From assembly GCF_020283565.1 (NCBI RefSeq), contig NC_060059.1, forward strand, positions 32,848,838-32,912,837: a DNA stretch of 64,000 bases, read 5' to 3'. The notes beneath the pieces are model-generated. The model was not told where the DNA came from. It made no database searches and was given only the letters and a program-made list of their open reading frames with translations. Positions 35,557 through 46,869 of this stretch are shown here, piece after piece. The number at the start of each line of letters is the position of its first letter. Position 1 is the first letter of the stretch. The translations under genes and the position numbers were made by a program. Source of the DNA: Trifolium pratense (lineage: Eukaryota; Streptophyta; Magnoliopsida; Fabales; Fabaceae).

Positions 35557-38500
35557 CTAAACATCTAGGATAACTGAAACCTTGAACACATGATTTTCCA
35601 AATCAACAATCTCAAACAAACAAGTGTCTCCAATCTTTACTTTGCATTCTCTCACAAATTCTGGCCAACCTTTAGTGAACCATCCATAATCAAGATGTTG
35701 ATTAAAACTCACCTCTACAAACCATGTTCCTTCCCCTACTTTCAACTCCACTGAATTTCCACTAGAAATATTGTGTTTCTTCAAGAACTCACTTGGTACG
35801 ACCAGCTGCATTGATAGGAACAAATAAAATTTTATATATTCACACACAAAGCTATATACATGGAAACGATGGCATTTTATGCAGTTCATACCATGAATAA
35901 TGATGTTACAAAAACCTTGAATGTATTGTGTAAATTCGGACTTTCAGAATCTGCAGTAATTAACAACAAAGAAAACATGATTTGTGAATGTATACTCGAT
36001 TACGGGTACACTATACAAACTTGAAAAATAATTAAAGTTAAGATCAATACTCTTAAGACCATGTGTTTTGGCGCAGCTCCTTAAAAGTCCTTCTTCAAAA
36101 TTGCCCACATATTCCATATCTTTTACCGGAGTTGTCTCTGATTTTTCGTGGACACGTTGGTTTTCTGCATGTCCACAACCTTGTAAGGGATTGAATGAAG
36201 AAGTTGGAAAAAATCTACTAAAGCTATGTCCAAATCGCATATCAATAACAAAATGGATTTAATACATTGAATATCCTAAAAGAATTGTAGGGATTAAAAG
36301 AAAAGAATAATATATTTACATGGACAAAAATAAATTTAAACCTTCAAAAAATTTTAAAATATAGTAGATTGTAATTTGTTGACAAATTAGAATATTTTAC
36401 ATTAATCAAATGTATCAAAATTAAACTATAATAAAATATATATCTTTCCAAGAACAATAATAATGAAAGAAATACCTTGAAACTGCTCCGGGCATGGTTC
36501 CTTTGTAGCTCGGTTAATAGTAATTGTGAATGAAAGTGGTCTTCGTTGAGTCATCTCAAATTTACATACATCACCAATTTGCAAGTTATGTTCTTGTGAA
36601 AATGACTTCCAACCAGTTCTCATTTCAAAATTTCTCTTGCGTTCATCAAAGATTAACTTCACGTCCCATGTCCTGTCCTCACCAACACTTCTAATGGTTG
36701 CATTCATTTGCAACAACTCATTCATGTATTCTTTCGAAAACTGAGTAGGTATCCTCTGTTTCGGCTCATGGTGTAAAGTAGATATTAATTAAAATATATA
36801 TTCATTAACTAAATGTGTGAGGCTCAGGCTCCGTCGCAACTTTGAATGTGTCTTTGGTTAGTTACTTTCATCCGTGAATATGTCTTCCGTTGGTTAACTT
36901 AGTCAATAAAATTACTAACAGAAGTGGCATTTGTGGATTTGTAATTTCAATACATTCAATTCTTATAATAAAGTGAAAGTCTCTCACACATTTAGGTACA
37001 AAAAAACACTATTTACTATAAAAAAAAAATTAAAATATAATTATAGGAAACATACCAGCCTTATTTTTCCACCTTCAACATAAGATCGCGGTAATGTGAG
37101 AGTGAAACTGGGATTAGAACTTGTGCAGCTTCTCTCATTCCCATCTTTAGTTTTAGCGCATTTCTTAACTGTCTTACCCATACCTCCGCTGTAACTATTA
37201 GCCTCTGCAAAAAAAATAGAACTATTTTCAGCATTTGAAAGGTACAAAATAAAATTTTCATGTCTTGAATTTTTTATTTTTGTTATAGTCTTGAAAATTA
37301 ATTTAATCTAAAGAGAAGAACAAATATAAATAAAAAAATACATAAATAAATAAAGTCCAAGACTAGAAACATGTACTTATGTAACAACAAAATAATGTAC
37401 TTTTGTAATTTGTATGGATAGGACTAAAACGTAATACTTTTACCTATAAATAAATGGCAAAATTACATCTTTAGTCTTTTAACTTTATTTCAGGTAACGG
37501 TTTAGTCTTTTATCTTTTTTTATAACATTTTAGTCCTTTTTTCATGTTTGGATATGAATGTCAAGCTTCAAATTTAAAGTTTTCTTTCTTTGTTCGCTTT
37601 CAATCATAAATATATGTTATGCCGTAAAAGAATATCATAGATTTGAAGCGTGAAAAATCATATACAAACATGAATAAAGGACCAAAAAGGACAAAAATGG
37701 CGTAAAAAAAAAGATAAAGGACTAAATCGTTACCTAGAATAAAGTTAAAGGACTAAAGATGTAATTTTGCCTAAGTAAATCAAAGGAAATAGATGAACTT
37801 GCCTGAAACTTTTTGCTGGATTGCATTCATATTAATTTTTCTCCTGTCAATGCTAGTCCCTTGAGGTGTAACAACACTACCATTTGAGTTGATTTTCTTT
37901 TTCTTGAGGGGTTGTTCAGTATTTTCACTCTCTTCCTCTTCTTGGTCATCATTGTACCTCATACTTGAATAGTCAATTTCTAGTTTACTATCATCAAATA
38001 TAATGACATGAAAATCTGATCCTCCTTTGTATTGAAAAACTAAAAGATCTCCGCATCTAAGTGACCGTGCAAACCTTTTCCAATTCTGAATCCAAATATC
38101 TTCACCTTGTTGTACCCAACACATTTTGCAATCAGACCCATTTGGAAGTTTAAGAGATATTGGATTTGATACATCTTTCCAATATCTCTCTACAAAATTC
38201 CTTGGAATCATCTGCAAGAACATTTTCAAAAACCGATGAGTTTCAGCTTGGATTGAACTAGTAATGAAGATTTATGTATCAAAGCATACATGCATGGTTG
38301 TTTGTTTTTAGTGTCAAAATTTTAGATGAAATCGGTCTTTGGTTTTTTTTTTTTTTTTGACAAGATGCAAACGTCATTCAAAATAATGAAAACCAAAGTC
38401 AATACACCAGCTGATTGAAGCAAATTATGTTGGGTCACTTACCATCCACATTTACCAAAATTACCTGAGCAAACCAGACCCATGGCAACAATACACATAG

Positions 38501-39963
38501 AGAGAACGGAAGCCAAATGGGCATTGCCATACCAAATATTTGGTCCTGACAACCAAACCAATTAGCTCCAAACATGGTCATTGGCCAATAAGAAAAGGGG
38601 ATCCATAATCTTTATCTTTAAATATATTGATGATGAAAGGTTAAAGGTTAAAGGTTTGAGACTTTGGAGTGTGCTTCTCTCAAGGTCTCGTGTTTGAATC
38701 TTTCCAATGCCACTTTCTGTGTTGGGTCATTCCATACAGAGCAAAAGCTCTAGCACTAGTGAACGATGGGGTATGTGTCTCTCAGATTAGTCAGTGTTGG
38801 AAATTGCCTTGAAAACAATGTGCAGAAGGTATGGTTGCTGCTGCCATTTGCGCATGAGGAGCAGGTTTTTCGTGCATGAGGCGCAGAACTGGCAGATGCA
38901 GCCTTTAGCTGCTGCCACTTGCGCATGAGGCGCGGGTTTTTTGCGCATGAGGCGCAACTCTGCAGTATATATACTGCTGTGTGTTTTTTCCGTAGATCTG
39001 AGGGAGCGGATGAGAGAGAAAATGAGGGTTTTGGAAAGGGGTTTTCCGCCAACATCAAGGATAGGGATAAGAGGGTTTCTCTTGGGTAATCTCTAGGGTT
39101 TGGAACTCATTCTTTCATCTTGTAAACACTTATTGATTGAATCTCGGGGAGAGATTCGGGAAAATGGTAGAATTTAGGAAAACTCTAAATCCTTGCAACT
39201 CTTGTATTGAATCTTTGTAATCAAGTTTTTTCATTGATAGTGGAACGGAGAGTCTCTCTCCCCCAGAGTAGGTTGGTTTTAACATAACTGAGTAAACAAT
39301 TTCATCGTGTTCTTTATCATTTTCATAGTTTTAGCTTTTGTGTTTAATTGCTTATTCCATTTGATTTGGTTGCTTATTCGTTTGTTCCACACACTAAAGG
39401 ATTTATTGGTGTGGTTTCTTCGGATTCACAACAGTCAGTAATTGGGCCTGATATGGAGTCTTTAAAGAGATAAAAGTTAAAGTATATTGTATTGATGAGC
39501 CTAAGATGATACAAAAATGATAAAAGTGACTATAACTTTCTATATCTCTAATAGTCTCGGATACCACCAAACTAACTACAGAGAGGCATTTGAAGTGTGG
39601 AGAGGATGTTGATAATGGTGGTGGCCATCAATGGCAGTGTTGGGGCTTTATTCAAGAAGCCAAACAGTGTTGGGGCATTTCAACAAACACATTGACTACA
39701 AGCGGTTGTGTTAGGAAACCCTAACATTTTTCCCCCTAATCTCTAATAAATTACATTAGAGGGTTTCAAAAATGGGTATTTTGTTTTGTTAACAAGGGAA
39801 TAAGTAATAATGCAAAAGAAATTGTACTTGTACTTGAAAAAAAAAAAGAGTGAATAGTTACGATGCTTACTAGGTTTTGGTCTTGTAACTGAGGAAGTTG
39901 AATAGTTTGGTAGAAGTGAATGCCCTTAGCATCACTGCCACGCCCATAATTTTCAAATGACAT
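35557..39963 (-). CDS. Gene J: three-B3-domain REM-like transcription factor
   Basis: Exons on the - strand are 39963-39871, 38211-37803, 37204-37056, 36755-36476, 36179-36060, 35950-35892 and 35805-35557, for 452 aa. Phases agree throughout. The end of exon 5 is the weakest call; other in-phase GT sites lie just downstream. B3-1 covers residues ~18-118 (GIHFYQTIQL, MIPRNFVERYW, LEIDY). The linker has NTEQPLKKKKI. B3-2 is ~197-306 (NPSFTLTLPRSY, GWKSFSQEHNLQIGD). B3-3 is ~355-450 (VVPSEFLKKHN, GWPEFVRECKVKIGD). Exon 2 ends in a GC donor (AG|GCAAGT), an accepted non-canonical donor with otherwise perfect consensus. Intron 1 carries a solo LTR; intron 2 carries a Mutator-type MITE. It may be functional if the GC donor is used. 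Confidence 0.78.
37456..37771. mobile_element. Mutator-like MITE in intron 2 of J
   Basis: Ends ggcaaaattacatctttag and ctaaagatgtaattttgcc are perfect inverted repeats, and the pairing continues over about 65 bp. The 9-bp flanks are taaataaat and taagtaaat (8 of 9). 316 bp. Paralog K lacks it, so it came after the J/K duplication. Confidence 0.85.
38795..39433 (+). mobile_element. Solo LTR in intron 1 of J
   Basis: 639 bp, TGTTGG...CACAACA, with a perfect 5-bp duplication GTCAG (38790-38794, 39434-39438). It is the same family as 5933-6554 but in the opposite orientation. It carries its own GC-rich tandem motif (ttgcgcatgaggcgc, about 38845-38952) before a TATA-like tatatatact. It interrupts an older SINE-like repeat (38650-38790). 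Confidence 0.93.
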
Positions 39964-40145
39964 ATGATAGTAATGATGATGAAGATGAAGAGACTGTGTT
40001 GTGTTGGTGGTTGGTGGTGAATACAGAAAACACTTGTTCCCTTTGACTTTTAGCCCCAATGTCCATACAAATCCAAAACGGTGTATATACTCCATCGGTC
40101 TCACTTGTTTCTTCCATATCGCTTTAATCATTAATATTTTAAATT

Positions 40146-41447
40146 GGGCGGTTATATTACTCCAAGAATAAGTTATAAAATCTACTTCAAATTATGGCCT
40201 TTGATTTTAATATTCATTAATGGCTAAGATTGATTGATCATAAAACATAAAGTGAGACTTATTTTTTTATTATATTGAAAAATTATCAAAAGATACTTTA
40301 AATAAAAGAGAATGAATTAATTATAATTATTAAGCAAAAATTTATTTTTTTATCACACCGGAAAACAAGAATTTTTTACATTATGCTTCTTTTCTTTTCT
40401 ATTTTGCAAGTATACCATTTCTTTTTGTGGTGTATGTTTTTTTGTTACAAGTATATATATGCTTTTTTTACGGCACTTTTTTTTTTTGTTAGTTAAATAT
40501 TTTTTGTTTTTTTTTTATAAATTTGAACAATAGGTTAATTTAATAATTTAATTTGTAATGATTTTGTTGAAGAAATAAACAGGTTTTTAGTAATGGATGT
40601 CAATGCTTTTGAAGAGGTTCCATTCCATGTACTCCGTCCGTCTCAAAATTATTGTCACAATTTGACTGTATGCACTATTCATACAATATATTTTTACCAC
40701 ATTTTTTTACTAATGTATAAAGATAAATATTAGCCTATGAGATCTTGTTAGATTTGTCTCGATGACTACTATCAAAATATAAATTTTTCATAATTTTATC
40801 AAAATTGTGCATCTGCAAGTGTGCAGTAGTAAAATGTGATAATTATTTTGGGACAGAGGGAGTAATATGCCAGTAGAAGTGGAAACATCTCATGAAAATA
40901 TTTTAACAGGTTCTGATCCTAATGCTAGCGAGAAATTAAATAGTGAACCTTATATTGAGATGGATCATTCAAAATTGTTGAAAAAGAGAAAGAACAAAGC
41001 AAGAATAGTTAATGTTTTTTCTTTTTGGTTGATTGGTGGTAGAATGAGTTGTGTATGTTGGTTTTCTGCTATATGTAGGTTCTTGGTTCTCTTTCCACTT
41101 AGCCTTGGTTCATCTTGTGCTAGTATTTTTATAAGAACATGTATCGATTTTTTTTTGGTCTAGACCAGTTATTTGTTTTTATGCAATTGTATTTTATTTC
41201 TTAATAATTTTTTATGCATAAAAAAAATAAGAGAGAGGAATCATTGTTTTCACGATTAATGATTATAATTAATTTCATTCTCTTCTATTTAAAGTATGTT
41301 TTGATAATTTTCCAATACAATAAAAACATAAGTCCCACTTTGTGTTTTATGATCAATTCATCTTAGCCATTAATGAATATTAAAATCAAAGGCCATGATT
41401 TGGAGTAGCTTTTATAACTTACTCTTGGAGTCAATATAACTCTCCTC
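40146..41447 (+). mobile_element. Pack-MULE-like element with long TIRs
   Basis: About 200 bp at the left (40146-40345) and right (41255-41447) are inverted copies of each other, e.g. ctccaagaataagttataaaa against its diverged complement. The flanks ttttaaatt and tttttaatt agree at 8 of 9 positions, as for Mutator elements. There is no transposase. The interior has a candidate acceptor (aaacag), an ATG at 40593 (MDVNAFEEVPF), then after a nested Stowaway an open stretch (from 40867: EVETSHENILTGSDPN... KKRKNKAR). I do not recognise the captured gene. The frame does not join cleanly across the Stowaway. Confidence 0.7.
40632..40862. mobile_element. Stowaway MITE nested in the Pack-MULE
   Basis: CTCCGTCCGTCTC...GGGACAGAGGGAG with TA at 40630-40631 and 40863-40864, 231 bp. 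It lies inside the fragment carried by the surrounding Mutator-like element, so it is the younger insertion or was carried along. Confidence 0.9.
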
Positions 41448-42297
41448 TTTTTAATTATACAATAGTAAAATTATATATGATGTTTGTCCTCCGCAGGCTA
41501 GAGAGTTTGTACTTTCTGATGTAATGGGGATCACGACTCCGAGACTAATTTCAGTGTAATTTTTTTTCGTTGGGCAGTAGCCCTCTCTATTATAAAAATA
41601 AAAATAAAAATTATATAGAAGTTGATATTTAAAAAATATTCATCCAAACAAATCCAACATCTTATATATTAATGTTTGTTTTTATTTTATATATATTAAT
41701 AAAAAAAATATGATAAAAAATGTGAATAGTAAACATGGTTAAATTGAGTCATTCATTTTAAAATGGAGAGAGTGTAAATTATTATTATTATTATTTTTAG
41801 AGTGTAAATTATTTAATAGATAGATTTTATTTTTTATTTTTACTCAATAATAGAAGAACTTTAGTAAAGTATAAATGTATCATGTATGACTAATAAAATA
41901 TATATATATATATATTAGATTTAGTTACACTTTTGGCCATTTAATTTCCCATTATTTTGTTTGATTTTGTCCGCTTAATTTTAATGGACAAATTTTGACC
42001 TGAGCCAAAAACACACAATTTGGTTTTCTCATGGTTCGTCCAATGATAGCCGCCGCCCCCACCTTAACCTAGTTTTTTTTTCTTCTTCTTGATCTATCAA
42101 GGAGGGGTGGTTTTCTCATGGTTCGTCCAATGATACCCTTAACCCAATTACAACTAAAGGTCTATTACATATACTAGTATTGCCTAACAACAACAAGGTC
42201 TCCTAGTTCTAAAACAACATCAGGAGTGCTCTCTTAATTCCATATGGAGTGATTATATAACATATAAATGACAAAACACAAACGTTCTTCTAAACAT
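41448..42297. other. Intergenic between the Pack-MULE and K
   Basis: 41490-41610 resembles a LINE 3' end (cgttgggcagtagccctc followed by an A-rich tail). 42025-42060 and 42110-42140 are a short direct duplication (tctcatggttcgtccaatgata). No gene is visible. The region just downstream of the K stop resembles that of J. Confidence 0.5.
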
Positions 42298-45200
42298 CTA
42301 GTCTAGGATAATTGAAACCTTAAACACGTGATTTTGCACATCAATCATCTCAAACAAACAAGTGTCTCCAATCTTTACTTTGCATTCTCTCACAAATTCT
42401 GGCCAACCTTTAGTGAACCATCCATAATCAAGATGTTGATTAAAACTCACCTCTACAAACCATGTTCCTTCCCCTACTTTCAACTCAACTGAATTTCCAC
42501 TAGAAATATTGTGTCTCGTCAAGAACTCACTTGGTATGACCAGCTGCAATTTATAAGAACAAATTAAAATTTTATATATATAATCACACACAAAGCTATA
42601 TACATGGAAACGATGACATTTTATGCGGTTCATACCATGAATAATGATGTTACAAAAACCTTGAACTTATTGTGTAAATTCAGACTTTCAGAATCTGCAG
42701 TAATTAACAACAAAGAAAACAACATGATTTGTGAATGTATGTATCCTTGATTAACTACACTATATAAACTTGAAAAATAATTAAAGTTAAGATCGATATT
42801 TGTAAGACCATGTGTTTTTGGGAAGATCCCTGAAATTCCTTCTTCAAAATTGCCCACATATTCCATATCTTCTATAGGAGTTGTACCCGAGTTTTCTTGG
42901 ACTCGTTGGTTTTCTGCAGGTCCACAACCTTGTTAGGGATCCAATGAAAAAGTTGGAGAAAATAATAGTAATACTATGTACAAATCGTATATAAAAAACA
43001 AAGAGGATTTAAATTAATTCATATAAATGTGTAAACAACCATTAGATCATTAAAACTAAAGTTTATATTTGTATTTTTGTCCTCACAAATATATCACTTT
43101 TAATCCGTGTAAAAAAAATAAAATAATCCTGGTAAATATATCTCTTTTTACTTTTGATCATTGTTTTAGTGCTCTTAAAATTATAGCGTCTATTCCAATA
43201 TAAACAAGGGTTAAAAGAGCCGGTGGTCCTGGGTTCAAACTAAGACAAAGAACAAAAATACTAACTTAACAACTAATTGCTAATATTTACCGTTTCAAAA
43301 AAAATGTATCAAATTAAACAATAATAATGAAAGAAATACCTTTAAACTGCTCCGGGCATGGTTTATTTGTAGCTGGAATAATAGTAACCGTGAATGAAAG
43401 TGGTTCTCGTTGAGTCATCTCAAATTTGCATACATCACCAACTTGCAAGTTATGTGCTTGTGAAAATGGCTTCCAACCGGTGGTCATTAAAAAGTTTCTT
43501 TTGGGTACTTCAAAGAATAACTTCACACGCCATGTCCGGTCCTCACCAACACTTCTAATCGTTGCATTCATTTGCAACAACTCATTCATGTATTCTTTTG
43601 AAAACCAATTTGGTATCCTCTGCTTCAGCTCATTGTTTTGAAATATATATTAATTAAAATATATTCATTAACTAAATGTGTGAGACTCTGTAGAAAACTC
43701 TTAATGTGTTTTTGGTTAATTACTTCCGTCCGTGAATATGTCTTATGTTAGACAATGTAGTCGATAAAATGACTAACAAAAGCAGCATTTGGGATTTTTT
43801 TGTAATTTCAATACATTCAACTGTTATAGTAAATTGAATGTGTCTCACACATTTAGGTACAAAAATCACCATTTACTATAAAAAAAAAAGTATAGGAAAA
43901 CATACCAATTTTAACTTATCACCTTCCACGTAAGATCGAGGTAATGTGAGAGTGAAACTGGGATTCTCATTGGGAATAGAATTTGTGCAGCTTCTCTTGT
44001 TACCATCTTTAATTTTTGTGCATTTCTTAGCTTTCTTACCCATGCCTCCTCTATTACTATTCACCTCTGCAAATATACCATAAAATTTGAATAAACATAG
44101 AAACTAATTAAAAACATATTTTACCTATTAATAAATCAAAGGAAGCAGATGAACTTTCTTGAGACTTTTTGCGCGGTTGCAGTCATATTAATCCTTCTTC
44201 TTTGAGGAGTATGTGTAGCAGCACAATCATTTGAGTTGATTTTCTTTTTCTTGAAGGGTTGTTTGGTATTTTCATTATCATTCGGAACCTCAACACAGTC
44301 AGCATCATCACACTCTTCTTCTTCTTCTTCTTCTAGTTTAGTACTAATATATTGTTTGCTTGAATCTTGGTCATTATTATTGCATCTCATACTTGAATAG
44401 TCAATTTCTAATTTACTATCATCTAATATAATGACATGAAAATCTGATCCTCCTGTGTATTGAAAAACTAAAAGATCTCCGCATCTAAGCGACCTTGAAA
44501 ACTTTTTCCAATTCTGAAGCCAAATATCATCACCATGTTGAACCCAATACATTTTGCAATCAGACCCATTTGGAAGTATAAAGGATATTGGATTTGATAC
44601 ATCTTTCCAATATCCCTCTACAAAATTCCTAGGAATCATCTGCAAGAACATTTCAATAACCAATGAGATTCACTTTCAATAACCAATGAAGATTAATGAA
44701 ACAAAGCAGACATGCTCGTTTGTTTTTAGTGTCAAAATGTTGAGTGGAAAAATCAGTCTTATTTTATTTTTGACAAGAAGCAAACTTCATTGGATAATGA
44801 AAACCAAGGTCATACACCAAGAGATTTAAGCAAATTGTATTGAGCCTCCTCATCCACATTTTAAGTCTAGCACAAATACCTAAATAAACCTGATCATCGG
44901 CAACAATACAAAAGAGAGAACCGAAACCAAAATGGTGGGAACTTCTCTCAAATTAGTTATCAAACTATGAATGAAATTGAAAAACTCAAGAATAATGAGA
45001 TCCATTTGCAATAATAAGGCCAGCAACATCAAGAACAAAACCTCAGTAAGCAAGAACGGATAGCTAATTTAGCAACACAAGCCTTCATATATAGCGGATA
45101 TGACCAATCTAACCATGTGCTTATTGTTATTTTCTAGATATATACTGATTCTATGAGGTTGCCATCAATAGAATTGAACCTAAAATGTATTTCTAGGAAA

Positions 45201-45820
45201 GCCAACCACGGTTGGGGCATTTTAACAAACACAATGACTACAAACCTAAAAGTTTGGTCAGATAAGTAAAATTTGACCAATAATTGTTCTATCAAGAATC
45301 AAACTCTAAATTTTATTTTTTTTTGTATTAACCCTCTGGTTCTTAGGGGAAGATGCACGTTAATGCAAAGTTTGGCTAGATAAGTAAAATTTGACCAATA
45401 ATTGTTCTATCAAACATTCAAACACATAAAGTGGCACTGGAGCATTCAAACATTTTTCCATATTAATAATAAAGTGAAACATTGGATCAGTTAAAGGGTT
45501 GGTACATAAATTAATTCCATTTATGGCAATACTAATTTCACAAATGTAAAGAAATCCTAACAGAGCTGGAGCTGGAGCTGGTTAAAGCTACAGGGTTTGA
45601 AAAATGGATCTTTTTTGTAAGGGTTTGGAAGAATGATGCAAAATAAATGGATCTATTTATGCTTACTACTATTTTGCATGTAAGAAAAGAAGAAAAATAG
45701 AAGGTGAATATTTGTGCTTACTAGTTCTTCGCTGTGCAAGTGAGGAAGTTGAATAGTTTGGTAGAAGTGTATTCCCTTAGCATCACTGCCACGCCCATGA
45801 TGAATGTGTTTAAAGGACAT
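42298..45820 (-). CDS. Gene K: three-B3 REM-like gene, tandem paralog of J; exon 2 donor lost
   Basis: Family exons on the - strand are 45820-45722, 44639-44159, 44066-43906, 43619-43340, 42928-42809, 42694-42636 and 42543-42298. They would give 481 aa in consistent phase. B3-1 covers residues ~20-120 (MIPRNFVEGYWKDVSNP, LEIDY). The linker is strongly acidic (EEEEEEE, then VEVPNDNE) then basic (PFKKKKI). B3-2 (GWKPFSQAHNLQVGD) and B3-3 (GWPEFVRECKVKIGD) follow. Odd point: where paralogs have GT (or GC in J) at the end of exon 2, K has GA (TCAA|GAAAGT). Read-through meets a TGA within about 8 codons. K may therefore make only a ~200 aa one-B3 protein, or be a young pseudogene. Confidence 0.68.
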
Positions 45821-46315
45821 GATGACATGCAGAAGATGATGAAGGGACTGTGTTCGGTCAATACAAGCAATTTTAGTCAGCCTGTCGGAAAGAGAAATCA
45901 TATTTTTATTTTTTCAATAACTGGAATTTTTTTTAAAGGATCTCTTTAACGAAGAGTGTTCTTTTTAAGTATTTAATTTAAATAAATAATTTATTTAAAA
46001 AGTGAAACATTTTAATTTATTTAACGAAGAGTGCTCTTTTAAGTATTCAATTTAAATTGGTATGTGATTCGGTGAAGAAAAAAGTTGTATTTGGTAAAAA
46101 TAACGGATGATTGATAAGCTAACAGATAGTTCATAAGTTATAACTTATAGTTATAGCTAATAGTTAGTTTATAGCCGATAAATTAATTGCAGTTTTGGTA
46201 AAATTCTTGGTCAACTAGTTGATGTGTAAATAAGATACAAGGACATCTTTAATTAATAATTAAATTTATATCAAATTTATATTTGAGATAATAATTTAAA
46301 TTGATTAATGTAATA

Positions 46316-46354
<39 letters not shown>

Positions 46355-46618
46355 AAAAGTTACATATATGTTGAAAATTATTTAATTAATTTTTTTCTTT
46401 CGATTTTGCATTAGTGAACAACGAAACATAACAATTAACCATTTACAGTGAATTTATTTATTTTTTTAATTTTGGAGTTGGAACTTAATTTTATTTTACG
46501 GTGAAATTTTATTTTAGTTAGTATATTTTTTTTTCTTAATTTTCATCTTAATTTTATCCATATAGAGTATAGAATTACTCATAAGTCATAACTTGAGGTT
46601 GAAATATAGTACCAAACA
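45821..46618. other. Intergenic; inner palindrome edge near 46557
   Basis: 45960-46210 holds repeats (aacgaagagtg twice; a foldback-like tttggtaaaa...ttttggtaaaa block). A (TTA)n microsatellite lies at about 46319-46352. From about 46557 to 46618 the sequence is the mirror of 29838-29890 downstream of gene G. Confidence 0.6.
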
Positions 46619-46831
46619 TGTTAATTGCAAAGTGGAATCTCTAGTTTATTCATCATAGGCAATGCTTTATATAGGCTTAGTTACAATACAAATGTTTAGA
46701 CACTTGGCCAAGCCAAGCCAAGCCCAATAGCAGGCCAGGTCAGCCTTACGCGCGCGCCTGCACAACTGCTGCTTGCTGCACAAGCCAAGCCACACAACAC
46801 TAAGCCTAAGCACATAAGCCTATTCCTAACA
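46619..46831 (-). repeat. Copia-2 LTR (3' LTR in element sense)
   Basis: TGTTAATTGCAAAG...CCTAACA, 213 bp. It matches 51046-51262 with a few changes, such as a missing 'ctagtta' and altered cgcgcgc spacing. Confidence 0.93.
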
Positions 46832-46869
46832 CACCCTCCCTTAAATTGAATCCTCAACAGAGATACAAT

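Noticed and set aside
37456..37771. MicroRNA precursor
   Set aside because: The fold is long and perfect with 9-bp target duplications, so a Mutator-type MITE is the simpler explanation.
38650..38790. Part of the LTR retrotransposon at 38795
   Set aside because: The TGTTGG end and GTCAG duplication place the LTR boundary at 38795. The preceding block matches the SINE-like repeat at 4531-4735 instead.
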